64,000 nucleotides of DNA from an uncultured Clostridia bacterium (GTDB lineage: Bacteria > Bacillota > Clostridia > TANB77 > CAG-508), in the NCBI GenBank assembly GCA_934177485.1, contig CAKPPF010000002.1, positions 1 through 64,000 on the forward strand, written 5' to 3'. A model generated the notes under the pieces. That model was not told where the DNA came from. It made no database searches and worked only from the letters and a program-made list of their open reading frames with translations. The position numbers and the translations under genes are program-made. Below, in pieces: positions 56,292 to 64,000 of the stretch (position 1 is the first letter of the stretch; the number at the start of each line of letters is the position of its first letter).

Positions 56292-56341
56292 CTATGCATT
56301 TCTTCCACAACAATTCTTATATTTCTTCCCACTTCCACATG
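56292..56341. repeat. attR core: 50-bp direct repeat, end of secA
   Basis: Identical to 46521-46570. It contains the secA stop codon and the last 15 codons (SEC-C motif CGSGKKYKNCCGRNA). Integration here leaves secA intact. Confidence 0.92.
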
Positions 56342-59027
56342 GGCAAGGATCATTTCTTCCAACTTTAGGTCCATCATTTCTTACTGTTTCTTTACTTACT
56401 GTATCATTATCTAGATTGTTTAAGTTTTCTAATGATGCATTTGTTATTTTTACTGTTTCTGTTCTTCTCATTTCTCCTGTTTTATGTATATTTAATAATA
56501 TTTTTACTACATCAGTTTTTATGTCTTCAATCATTTGTTCAAACATGTCAGAACCTTCAATTCTATATTGTGTTGCTGGATCTTTTTGGCCATATGCACG
56601 AAGTCCTATACCATCTTTTAAATTGTCCATTGCATCAATATGATTCATCCATTTTTCGTCAACAACTTTAAGCATTATAACTCTTTCAAGCTCTTTTATA
56701 TCATTTTCTCCAACTTCTTTAACTTTTTCTATATATTTTTCTTGTGCTTTTTCTTGTAATTCAGATAATAAAGCTTTTTCATCTAATTCATTACCATTTA
56801 GGCTTGTTATGTTATCTATTCCAAATATATTTTTTATTTGTAATTTCAATCCCGTGATATCTATTTCTTCACCAGGTTGAACATTTGAATAAATATCAAC
56901 AACATCTTCTGCAACAGAATTAATCATATGTTTTATATTATCACTTAAGTCTTTTCCGTCTAAAACTTCTCTTCTTTGTCCATAAATAATCTCTCTTTGT
57001 TGATTCATAACATCATCATATTTTAATACATTTTTACGTATTGCAAAGTTATTTCCCTCAACTCTTTTTTGTGCATTTTCAACTGCTTTAGATAAAAATT
57101 TGTGTTGTATTGGCATATCTTCATCAGCACCTAATGTATTGTATAAATTAGTTATCATATCGCCACCAAATATTTTCATTAAGTCATCATCTAAGCCAAT
57201 ATAAAATCTTGATTCACCAATATCTCCCTGACGTCCACTACGTCCTCTTAACTGATTATCTATTCTTCTTGATTCGTGCCTTTCAGTTCCAATTATTTTA
57301 AGTCCACCAGCATTAATTACTTTTTCTCTTTCTTTTGATATCTCTTCTTCATGTTTATTTTTTAACTCTTTAAATAATTTTCTTGCCATAATTATGTCTT
57401 GATTATCTGTTTCATTATATGAATTTGCAAGTTCAATCATTTCTTCTGAGTAGCCTTTTCTTCTCATTTCTTCTTTGGCTAGAAATTCACTATTTCCACC
57501 AAGCATAATATCGGTACCACGTCCTGCCATATTAGTAGAAATTGTAACTGCTCCAAACTTACCAGCTTGTGCAACTATTGCTGCCTCTTTTTCATGGTAT
57601 TTTGCATTTAATACCTCATGTTGTATTCCTTCTTTTTTTAATATGCTACTTAACTTTTCTGATTTTTCTACAGAAACTGTACCTACTAAAACTGGTTGAC
57701 CTTTAGCATGGCTTTCTTTTATATCTTCAACAACTGCTTTAAATTTTGCTCTTTCATTTTTATATATAACATCATTGTTATCTTTTCTTATCATAGGTTT
57801 ATTAGTTGGAATTTCAATAACGTCTAAGTTATATATTTCTTGAAATTCTGCTTCTTCCGTCATAGCTGTACCAGTCATACCAGACAATTTACTATACATT
57901 CTAAAATAGTTTTGGAATGTTATTGTTGCCAATGTTTTAGATTCATCAGCTATTTTAACATTTTCTTTAGCTTCAATTGCTTGATGTAAGCCATTATTGT
58001 ATCTTCTTCCATACATAATTCTTCCCGTGAATTCATCAACAATTAATACTTCTCCATCTTTTACAATGTAATCTATGTCTTTTTTCATAACCCCATTAGC
58101 ACGTAATGCTTGGTTTATATGATGAACTAATTCAGAATTATCCAAATCATTCAAGTTTTCTATTCCAAAATATTCTTCAGCCTTTTTTGTTCCTTTTCCT
58201 GTTAATGATGCAGATTTGGCTTTTAAGTCAATAATATAATCATATTTTTCATTATCTTCTGCTTGATCTAAATCTTTAACATCTTCTTCAACTATTACTT
58301 TTGCCTGTAATCTCTTTACAAAACTATCTGCTTTTTTGTATAAATCTGATGATTTATCTGCTCTTCCAGAAATTATAAGTGGTGTACGAGCTTCATCTAT
58401 TAAAATACTATCTATCTCGTCTACTATGGCATAATTTAATTTTCTTTGAACAGCTTGTTCTTTATATATAACCATATTGTCCCTTAAATAGTCAAAACCA
58501 AATTCGTTATTTGTACCATATGTAACATCAGCTGCATATGCCTCTCTTTTAGCATCTGGCTCCATTCCATTTATGCATAGCCCAACTGTTAATCCTAAAA
58601 ATTTGTATAGTTTTCCCATCCATTCACTATCTCTTTTAGCTAAATAGTCGTTAACTGTTACAACATGAACGCCCTCTCCAGAAAGTGCATTTAAGTAAAC
58701 TGGTAGCGTAGCAACTAATGTTTTTCCTTCACCTGTTTTCATTTCTGCAATTCTACCTTGATGTAATATAATTCCACCAATTAACTGAACATCAAAATGT
58801 CTCATTCCTAAAACTCTTTTTGATGCCTCTCTTGCAACTGCAAAAGCTTCTGGTAATATATCATCTAATGTCATACCATTTTTTAATTTTTCTTTTAATT
58901 CTGGTGTTTTAGCTTGTAATTCTTTGTCTGTTAATTTTTCCATTTCTGGTTCTAAGCTATTAATTTTGTTTACTAATGGCATAACCCTTTTAACTTCTTT
59001 TTCACTGTATGATTTAAATAATCCCAT
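56292..59027 (-). CDS. secA: Protein translocase ATPase SecA
   Basis: 911 residues. Walker A EMKTGEGKTLVATL, DEAD-like DEIDSILIDEARTPLIIS and the helicase II region TNMAGRGTDIMLGG are intact. The preprotein cross-linking, wing and scaffold domains follow in order. The C-terminus has the zinc-binding SEC-C motif (CPCGSGKKYKNCC, about 894-906). It drives preproteins through SecYEG. The 3' end is the attachment site of the element. AGGAGGATTTTAAATG precedes the start. No in-frame CGG is present. Confidence 0.97.
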   Translation of the reverse strand: MGLFKSYSEKEVKRVMPLVNKINSLEPEMEKLTDKELQAKTPELKEKLKNGMTLDDILPEAFAVAREASKRVLGMRHFDVQLIGGIILHQGRIAEMKTGEGKTLVATLPVYLNALSGEGVHVVTVNDYLAKRDSEWMGKLYKFLGLTVGLCINGMEPDAKREAYAADVTYGTNNEFGFDYLRDNMVIYKEQAVQRKLNYAIVDEIDSILIDEARTPLIISGRADKSSDLYKKADSFVKRLQAKVIVEEDVKDLDQAEDNEKYDYIIDLKAKSASLTGKGTKKAEEYFGIENLNDLDNSELVHHINQALRANGVMKKDIDYIVKDGEVLIVDEFTGRIMYGRRYNNGLHQAIEAKENVKIADESKTLATITFQNYFRMYSKLSGMTGTAMTEEAEFQEIYNLDVIEIPTNKPMIRKDNNDVIYKNERAKFKAVVEDIKESHAKGQPVLVGTVSVEKSEKLSSILKKEGIQHEVLNAKYHEKEAAIVAQAGKFGAVTISTNMAGRGTDIMLGGNSEFLAKEEMRRKGYSEEMIELANSYNETDNQDIIMARKLFKELKNKHEEEISKEREKVINAGGLKIIGTERHESRRIDNQLRGRSGRQGDIGESRFYIGLDDDLMKIFGGDMITNLYNTLGADEDMPIQHKFLSKAVENAQKRVEGNNFAIRKNVLKYDDVMNQQREIIYGQRREVLDGKDLSDNIKHMINSVAEDVVDIYSNVQPGEEIDITGLKLQIKNIFGIDNITSLNGNELDEKALLSELQEKAQEKYIEKVKEVGENDIKELERVIMLKVVDEKWMNHIDAMDNLKDGIGLRAYGQKDPATQYRIEGSDMFEQMIEDIKTDVVKILLNIHKTGEMRRTETVKITNASLENLNNLDNDTVSKETVRNDGPKVGRNDPCPCGSGKKYKNCCGRNA

Positions 59028-59139
59028 TTAAAATCCTCCTAAACATATTAAAGTCCATTTATAACATATGTAATATATCACTTTTGCGTAGATTTATCAA
59101 GCACATTCATAGAACAAATAAGAAAAATTAAATTTTTTT

Positions 59140-59275
59140 CAAGCAGGCATGTAGAGTTAGGTCTTGTGCCTACCCGTTCTGTCCCTACAATGAAAAAAAT
59201 CTCAAAGGCAATAGCGATTATAGCATTTTATATAGTAGGAATTTCGGAGAAATTTCCTACTATATAAAAAATAGT
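59140..59275. repeat. Family II and Family I repeats, copy 4 (partial)
   Basis: TAGGTCTTGTGCCTACCC (Family II, rearranged, 59158-59175), then CTCAAAGGCAATAGCGATTATAGCATTTTATATAGTAGG and its partner hairpin (Family I, 59202-59268). It fills most of the secA-59311 gap. Confidence 0.7.
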
Positions 59276-59310
59276 CGGCATTTCAATATAAAAGCCGACT
59301 ATTAATATAA

Positions 59311-59961
59311 TTAAAATTCTAACTTAATTTTTCCATCTATATCTACAAAAAACGGTATCGCTGCTCCACTTGTTTCTAAATCTCCTGCTCCACTAATTAT
59401 AGCTACTATATTTTTTAAATCTCCTATTTTGCTTTTTATTTTTATATTTTCGTTCATTCCAACTGCTTCTATATCTGCTGAACCAACAGTTCCATCTTCA
59501 TTTATAAAATATAATGTATGCAATCCTCCATTGCCTGTCTCAACGATATTGAATGCAATTACTTTTTGAACCAAAGAATCTGTTCCATACTTTTGCTCTG
59601 TTTCTTCATCTTCAAAATGCACACTTATATTGCCATTAGCTAAAAGTTTTACACTATATGGCTTTATTCCATCTCCAGATATTATTTGAAAATTTGCATC
59701 GTTTCCATATTTAGAAACTTCTTTTTTTAAATTATCTGCAAATATTTTATATCTGTCATTTGCATTATTTCCTTTTTCAGAAAAATAAGAATTTTCTAAC
59801 TCATCCTGAGGTTTAGTAAATTCTTGTGAAATTTTATTTCCTTCAGTATCTTTTGGACTCCTAATTAAATATACTAATCCAATAGCTAAAACAACTACCA
59901 ATATCGCAAGTATAACTGTAACAATTATTATTGTTTGTCCTTCTTCTTTTAAGTTTTCCAT
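59311..59961 (-). CDS. Small membrane-anchored protein of unknown function
   Basis: 216 residues from MENLKEEGQTIIIV; GGAGG is 5-6 nt upstream, and the earlier ATG at 59973 overlaps that site. One N-terminal membrane helix (about 8-32) is followed by a globular, charged domain (YFSEKGNNANDRYKIFADN, then KLLANGNISVHFEDE). The fold looks beta-rich at the C-terminus (VAIISGAGDLETSG). I do not recognise a family. It lies between repeat blocks. Confidence 0.65.
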   Translation of the reverse strand: MENLKEEGQTIIIVTVILAILVVVLAIGLVYLIRSPKDTEGNKISQEFTKPQDELENSYFSEKGNNANDRYKIFADNLKKEVSKYGNDANFQIISGDGIKPYSVKLLANGNISVHFEDEETEQKYGTDSLVQKVIAFNIVETGNGGLHTLYFINEDGTVGSADIEAVGMNENIKIKSKIGDLKNIVAIISGAGDLETSGAAIPFFVDIDGKIKLEF

Positions 59962-60062
59962 ATAATCCTCCATATATTATTATATTAAAATTATATAGTA
60001 AGTGATTCAAAATGTCAATATCAGTTTTAGTATGAACAAAGAATGTAGTAAAACTGTGTTTA

Positions 60063-60385
60063 ATTTTTTTATGGGCAGGCACAAGACCTGCCCATAAAAC
60101 ACTGAAATTTTCTATTGTAGAACAAAGTGACTTCATATCGTTCTTTTTGTTCTCGCCCGATTTGAGTTTTCGAACTGTAAGGAGAAAATCTCAAATGGCA
60201 TGCGTTTAGCTGTTTTATATAGTAGGAAATGAAAAATTTTCTACTATATAACAAAGCGACTTTAGTCGCCCTTTGTTCTCGCCGATTTGAGTTTGCGAAT
60301 GAAATGAGCAAATCTCAAAGGCAATAGCGATTATAGCATTTTATATAGTAGGAATTTCGGAGAAATTTCCTACTATATAAAAAAT
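60063..60385. repeat. Repeat block: Family II plus two tandem Family I copies (copies 5 and 6)
   Basis: GGGCAGGCACAAGACCTGCCC (60064-60084) is followed by AACAAAGTGACTTCATATCGTT...TTTCCTACTATATA (60119-60249) and then, head to tail, a second unit ending TATATAGTAGG...CCTACTATATA (60250-60381). Short frames here are artefacts of the palindromes. This explains the 460-bp gap before tsf. Confidence 0.8.
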
Positions 60386-60434
60386 AGATGAATTTATAAA
60401 TACAATTCATCTATCTTTCTATAATTAAATTTAA

Positions 60435-61313
60435 TTATTTTATTTGTTTCATAACTTCTTCTGCAAAGTTTTCTTCTTTTTTCTCTATTCCTTCACCTTT
60501 TTCAAATCTAGCAAATCTTACAACTTTTGCATTTTTAGAAGCTAATAAGTCTTTTATTTTTTGATCTGGATTTTTAACAAATTCTTGTTCAACTAAACAT
60601 ATCTCGCTATAGAATTTTTGTACTCTACCTTGAACCATTTTTTCTGCAATTGCTTCTGGTTTTCCTTCATTCATAGCTTGTGCTTTTAATATTTCCATTT
60701 CTTTATCTAATCTTTCAGCTGGAACAGCTTCTTTATTTAAATATTCTGGTTTTGCAGCAGCTATTTGCATACATATATCTTTTGCAAGTTCGCTATCTCC
60801 ATTTTCAAGTTCAACTAAAACTCCTATTTTTCCATCTCCATGGATATATTTTTCTACTAAACCTGTTGTTTCAAATCTTTCAAATCTTCTTATTGACATA
60901 TTTTCACCAATTGTAGCTATTTTGTTAGTTAAAACTTCATTTACTGTTTTAGTTTCATCTTCTATAAATTTTTGAGCTAATAGGTCTTCAACATCTTTTG
61001 GATTTTTTAGAGCTACTTGTTTTGCGACATCTGCTGCAAAAGTTCTAAATTCTTCATTTTTTGCAACAAAGTCTGTTTCAGCATTAACTTCTGCAACTGC
61101 TCCAATTTTTCCATCATCTGTAACAAATGCAGTAACTAAACCTTCAGCAGCAATTCTATCTGATTTTTTTGCAGCCTTTGCTATTCCTCTTTCTCTTAAA
61201 AGCTCAATTGCTTTTTCCATATCTCCATCTGTTTCTGTTAATACTTTTTTGCAGTCCATCATACCTGCACCAGTTTTTTCTCTTAAATCTTTTACTTGAC
61301 TTGCAGTAATCAT
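60435..61313 (-). CDS. tsf: Elongation factor Ts
   Basis: 292 residues. The N-terminal UBA-like domain VKDLREKTGAGMMDCKKVLTE is standard, followed by the two core domains with AEVNAETDFVAKN (nucleotide-exchange loop) and IAMQIAAAKP-type helices. It recharges EF-Tu with GTP. It follows rpsB with a 75-bp gap holding an attenuator-like hairpin. The start has AAGGAGG. Unlike many Firmicutes there is no pyrH-frr downstream. Confidence 0.97.
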   Translation of the reverse strand: MITASQVKDLREKTGAGMMDCKKVLTETDGDMEKAIELLRERGIAKAAKKSDRIAAEGLVTAFVTDDGKIGAVAEVNAETDFVAKNEEFRTFAADVAKQVALKNPKDVEDLLAQKFIEDETKTVNEVLTNKIATIGENMSIRRFERFETTGLVEKYIHGDGKIGVLVELENGDSELAKDICMQIAAAKPEYLNKEAVPAERLDKEMEILKAQAMNEGKPEAIAEKMVQGRVQKFYSEICLVEQEFVKNPDQKIKDLLASKNAKVVRFARFEKGEGIEKKEENFAEEVMKQIK

Positions 61314-61349
61314 TTATTTATTCCTCCTTAGAAAATTAATTTTAATATA

Positions 61350-61378
61350 GGCGGCAGAAATACTTTGTGCCGCCTACT
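61350..61378 (-). terminator. Attenuator-like hairpin between rpsB and tsf
   Basis: TAGGCGGCA / TGCCGCCTA with an 11-nt loop. There is no U-tract, so it may limit read-through or act as a processing or stability element rather than a full stop. Confidence 0.6.
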
Positions 61379-61388
61379 TTTATATTTA

Positions 61389-62174
61389 TTATTCTTCTAC
61401 TATTTCTTCATCGCTATTTTGAGCAACTTCTTCTATAGAAGCATTTTCTTCTTTTTTCTCTTCGTTAGATTCAACGTTTAAGTCTAATGCTTCTCCCTGT
61501 TTTCCTTCTATAACTGCATTAGCAATTACTTGTGCAATTAATTTTACAGAACGGATTGCATCATCATTTCCAGGTATTACATAATCAATGTCTTCTGGGC
61601 TACAGTTTGTATCTACTAATCCAACAACTGGAATACTTAATTTTTTAGCTTCTTGTATAGCTATTGCTTCTTTTTTAGAATCTACTAGGAATATTACTCC
61701 TGGTAATTCTTCCATGTCTTTAATTCCACCTAAGTTTGTTTCAAGTTTAGCCATTTCTTTTCTTAAACCTATAACTTCTTTTTTAGGTAATACTTCGAAT
61801 GTACCATCTTGTTCCATAGCTTCTAATTTTTTAAGTCTTTCAACTCTTGTTCTAATTGTTTTAAAGTTAGTAAGCATTCCTCCTAACCATCTTTGGTCAA
61901 TATAGAACATTCCACAAGATAATGCAGCTTCTTTCATACATTCTTGTGCTTGTTTTTTAGTTCCTACAAATAGAACTGTTTTTCCTTCCTCAACTTGTTC
62001 TTTAACGAATGCATATGCTTCGTCAATTTTTTTAGAAGTTTTTTGTAAATCGATGATGTGAATACCATTTCTAGCTTGAAATATATATTCAGCCATTTTA
62101 GGATCCCATCTTCTAGTTTGATGTCCAAAGTGAACACCTGCTTCTAGTAATTGTTTCATTGCAACTACTGCCAT
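61389..62174 (-). CDS. rpsB: 30S ribosomal protein S2
   Basis: 261 residues. S2 motifs: QLLEAGVHFGHQTRRWDPKM, GIHIIDLQKTSKKIDEAY, FVGTKKQAQECM and YIDQRWLGGMLTNF. The C-terminal extension (about 235-261) is acidic. It is first gene of the rpsB-tsf operon behind a strong promoter and a 100-nt leader. Confidence 0.97.
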   Translation of the reverse strand: MAVVAMKQLLEAGVHFGHQTRRWDPKMAEYIFQARNGIHIIDLQKTSKKIDEAYAFVKEQVEEGKTVLFVGTKKQAQECMKEAALSCGMFYIDQRWLGGMLTNFKTIRTRVERLKKLEAMEQDGTFEVLPKKEVIGLRKEMAKLETNLGGIKDMEELPGVIFLVDSKKEAIAIQEAKKLSIPVVGLVDTNCSPEDIDYVIPGNDDAIRSVKLIAQVIANAVIEGKQGEALDLNVESNEEKKEENASIEEVAQNSDEEIVEE

Positions 62175-62280
62175 TTTAAATTCCTCCTTTTAGTTTTTCC
62201 TCCACAAGGTTTACGTTTATCGCTAACCTATAAAATATATAGGCACTAAGCCCAAACTAGCCTTATGTGTGATATTTAAC
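62175..62280 (-). other. rpsB leader region
   Basis: About 100 nt between the promoter and rpsB, with inverted repeats (CCTATATATTTTATAGG and a GGTTAGCGATAAACGTAAACC hairpin). S2 leaders in Firmicutes can bind S2 autogenously, but I could not match a specific motif. AAAGGAGGAATTTAAA precedes the start. Confidence 0.5.
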
Positions 62281-62286
62281 TATGAT

Positions 62287-62315
62287 ATTATAACAAAAAA
62301 GTATTGCAAATGCAA
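62287..62315 (-). promoter_or_regulatory. rpsB promoter
   Basis: TTGCAT (62310-62315) and TATAAT (62287-62292), 17-bp spacer, on the minus strand. The -35 sits inside the terminator of the PHP gene. Confidence 0.8.
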
Positions 62316-62324
62316 TACTTTTTG
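62299..62324 (-). terminator. Terminator of the PHP gene overlapping the rpsB promoter
   Basis: AAAAGTATTGCA / TGCAATACTTTT with a tight 2-nt loop, followed on the minus strand by TTTTTTG. It ends the PHP gene at 62363 and contains the rpsB -35. Confidence 0.75.
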
Positions 62325-62362
62325 CTTAATTTGTAGTATAAATTTACAAAATTCTATAATAC

Positions 62363-63247
62363 TTATAGATTAACCCAATCATTAATTATCGATTTAGGAA
62401 TTTTCATATTTCCTTTTCCAACGGCCAGTTCAATTCCAGGCTTATTTACTCCATGATAATCTGATCCACCACTCATAAAATATCCTTTTTCTTTACATAT
62501 ATTTTTTAAATACTCAATATTTTTATCATTAAACTCACTGTGATAGCATTCTATTCCATCAACTTTATACGTTTTCAATAGTTCATCTATTAGGTTATAG
62601 ATATTATCTGCCCATTTATATATAAATAAATGAGGAAAGAACACTAGTCCATCACATTCTTTTACTGCATTTATAGCTTCATTTACACTTGGGTAGTCTT
62701 TACTTTTATCTATATACAAAATATGATTTTTGTCTCCGCAATATTTTTTAGAAAAGAAACTAAAATCCCTCCAAAAATCTTCTGGTACTTTTTCTTTATT
62801 TTCAGGATGTTTTTTTATTTCGCTGTATATTGCCATACTAGCCCAATCCTTCTTGTTATCAAAACGCACTTTTTCTTTAGGCTCTAATATCAAGTTCATT
62901 TTTAAGCAACTCTCATATAGCATATCGAAGTATTTTTGCTGAAGCTTATCCTTTGTCTTATCAGCGTAGTATTCATCACACCATTTTTTCATTTTATTGA
63001 CGTCTATTTTATATCCTAATATTTCTATTAATCTTCCATTATGTGCACACTTTATTTCAATTCCTGGAATTATCTTGCCACTATAATATTCTTTTATATT
63101 AATCTCTTTCATCTCCATATAGCTATTACAATTATCGTGATCAGTAATTGAAATATAGTCCAGTTTATTTTGTTCTGCTTTTTTTAAAATTTCTATTAAA
63201 CCATCTGCCCCATCTGAATATGTTGTATGTAAATGTAAATCTATCAT
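62363..63247 (-). CDS. PHP-domain phosphoesterase
   Basis: 294 residues. PHP motifs: MIDLHLHTTYSDGADG (HxH), SITDHDNCNSY, PGIEIKCAHNG, EVDGIECYHSEFND and the late GGSDYHGVNKPG. The metal-binding residues are all present. This is a stand-alone PHP of the 3',5'-nucleotide phosphatase/nuclease type (TrpH-like), not a polymerase domain. AGTGGAGG lies just upstream. It ends in the terminator that overlaps the rpsB promoter. Confidence 0.88.
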   Translation of the reverse strand: MIDLHLHTTYSDGADGLIEILKKAEQNKLDYISITDHDNCNSYMEMKEINIKEYYSGKIIPGIEIKCAHNGRLIEILGYKIDVNKMKKWCDEYYADKTKDKLQQKYFDMLYESCLKMNLILEPKEKVRFDNKKDWASMAIYSEIKKHPENKEKVPEDFWRDFSFFSKKYCGDKNHILYIDKSKDYPSVNEAINAVKECDGLVFFPHLFIYKWADNIYNLIDELLKTYKVDGIECYHSEFNDKNIEYLKNICKEKGYFMSGGSDYHGVNKPGIELAVGKGNMKIPKSIINDWVNL

Positions 63248-63272
63248 AGAAAACCTCCACTAATAATAAATT

Positions 63273-64000
63273 TTATTCTACACTCTTTAAGCTTTCTATC
63301 ATGTCTATCTTTTTTAGTACAAAATGAATTATAAAGTTTACAGCAAATGAAAATGTTATCGTTATTATTGCCGAATACACATAGCTCATAATTGTTATAT
63401 TTCGCATAAATCTTAGGGAATCTATTTCTATGCTTGATATAATTCCACTTGTTAAAAATGTTCCAAATATCAAGCCAATTCCAACACCTAAAAAAGTAAA
63501 TATTATATTTTCCTTATTTATATAATTGTCCACTTCTCTATCATAAAAGCCTAATACTTTTAATGTTGCAATTTCTCTTTGTCTTTCTGCAATATTAACA
63601 TTTGCTAGATTATATAACACAACAAAATCTAATAATGCTGAAGCCACTATTAATATTACAACAACATAATTCATAGTTTTTAGCATATCTTGAACAGATT
63701 TCATTAGTGTTTCAATTATGGATACAGATGCAACACCATTCATTTCTAAAATATCCTTTGATATGTTATTTTGCATTTCTTCATTTATGTCATTTGTATT
63801 AACATATAACATATTGGTTTTAAAGCTCTTTATGTTTTCTTCATAGAACTCTTTTGTCATAAATACATAATGGCTAACATAATTTTTTGTTATATTTTCA
63901 ATTTTAAATTCATAGCTTATTTCTTCACCATCTGTAAAAGTTATTATGTCTCCACATTTTACACCAAGCATATCTGCAATTTTATCTGTTATTACTATTC
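63273..64000 (-). CDS. C-terminal part of an FtsX-type ABC permease (runs off the right edge)
   Basis: At least 242 residues, open past 64000 (about ten codons of the same frame precede the first internal ATG). An extracytoplasmic segment is followed by FtsX helices (YVVVILIVASALLDFVVLYNL, FTFLGVGIGLIFGTFL, and the last near the end) and the AERQREIATLKVLGFYDREV cytoplasmic loop. This is the C-terminal permease domain of a large efflux or lipoprotein-release type transporter. It precedes the PHP gene by 25 bp. Confidence 0.8.
   Translation of the reverse strand, partial: IVITDKIADMLGVKCGDIITFTDGEEISYEFKIENITKNYVSHYVFMTKEFYEENIKSFKTNMLYVNTNDINEEMQNNISKDILEMNGVASVSIIETLMKSVQDMLKTMNYVVVILIVASALLDFVVLYNLANVNIAERQREIATLKVLGFYDREVDNYINKENIIFTFLGVGIGLIFGTFLTSGIISSIEIDSLRFMRNITIMSYVYSAIITITFSFAVNFIIHFVLKKIDMIESLKSVE

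Larger units (their letters stand above)
46521..56341. mobile_element. Integrative element in the 3' end of secA with a nine-gene cargo operon
   Basis: Direct repeats of 50 bp (46521-46570 and 56292-56341) bracket about 9.8 kb. A tyrosine integrase gene (54822-56116) lies next to the right repeat, pointing away from secA. The right repeat completes an intact secA. Cargo is an operon from 54784 down to 46847. No replication, conjugation or capsid genes are visible, so this looks like a mobilisable or decayed genomic island. Confidence 0.88.

Noticed and set aside
60069..60311. Open frames of 80-90 residues in the repeat block
   Set aside because: They arise from palindromic repeat modules, lack ribosome binding sites and match each other only through the repeats.
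1..64000. tRNA genes or CRISPR arrays
   Set aside because: No TTCGA-type T-arm or clover-leaf pattern was seen, and no regularly spaced direct repeats. The repeats present are isolated palindromes.

Overview
The window looks like a chromosomal segment of a very AT-rich, endospore-forming Firmicute, probably an uncultured clostridial lineage. The sporulation and germination genes gpr, cwlJ-gerQ and a SASP-H gene support this. So do the T-box in front of glyS, a clostridial-type LonB, AGGAGG ribosome binding sites and heavy A/T bias. Most genes are on the minus strand and most are housekeeping.

Layout. 1-130 is a consensus sigma-A promoter with an rRNA-operon-like leader leaving the window to the left. 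250-7060 carries a membrane protein, rlmB, lepA, a small plus-strand gene and uvrB. 7.1-13 kb is a decaying accessory zone: an internally deleted ABC transporter, a 5'-truncated HAD gene, a degraded DUF1016 gene and dinD. 13-25 kb holds rlmD, cwlJ-gerQ, two small membrane proteins, smpB, fbaA, a polysaccharide deacetylase, a reduced secD/secF pair, a SASP-H gene, T-box-glyS and gpr. 25-45.7 kb holds a candidate ncRNA, holA, ruvC, a dockerin-bearing amidase with a membrane partner, a glycogen debranching enzyme, a YvcK paralogue, murB, a cyclophilin, radA, lonB, rimI, tsaB, an M24 peptidase, a prepilin peptidase and yqeG. 46.5-56.3 kb is an integrated element. 56.3-64 kb holds secA, a repeat block, tsf, rpsB, a PHP phosphoesterase and the end of an ABC permease.

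The most striking observation is in translation. Four otherwise intact genes (uvrB, lonB, cwlJ and a pilin-like gene) are broken by +1 frameshifts. All six break points fall exactly on an in-frame CGG codon. Skipping the C restores the full-length protein, and in UvrB, LonB and CwlJ the restored Gly sits in a recognisable family motif. Checking every CGG trinucleotide in the other protein-coding genes on their coding strand, I found none in frame, although CGG is common out of frame (for example GAC-GGA, AAC-GGA). CGT, CGC and CGA are used. The simplest reading is that CGG is an unassigned codon in this organism, probably because a tRNA-Arg(CCG) is absent, and that ribosomes shift +1 there. 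This would be genome-wide programmed or tolerated frameshifting, equivalent to reading CGGN as Gly.

The second major feature is a 9.8-kb integrative element inserted in the 3' end of secA, bounded by a perfect 50-bp direct repeat that encodes the SEC-C zinc motif. It has a tyrosine integrase with a -1 frame break and a nine-gene cargo operon with its own promoter. The cargo encodes two Nudix proteins, an APH-like kinase, two HPr-kinase-like ATPases, a xylose-isomerase-like TIM barrel, an S-adenosylhomocysteinase-like protein, an MDR dehydrogenase-like protein and a Gfo/Idh/MocA oxidoreductase. I do not recognise this combination as a known pathway.

Two families of intergenic palindromic repeats are scattered through the window, one of which supplies the last codons of rlmB. 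Two further intergenic stretches look like structured RNAs. I found no tRNA gene, rRNA body, insertion-sequence transposase or CRISPR array.
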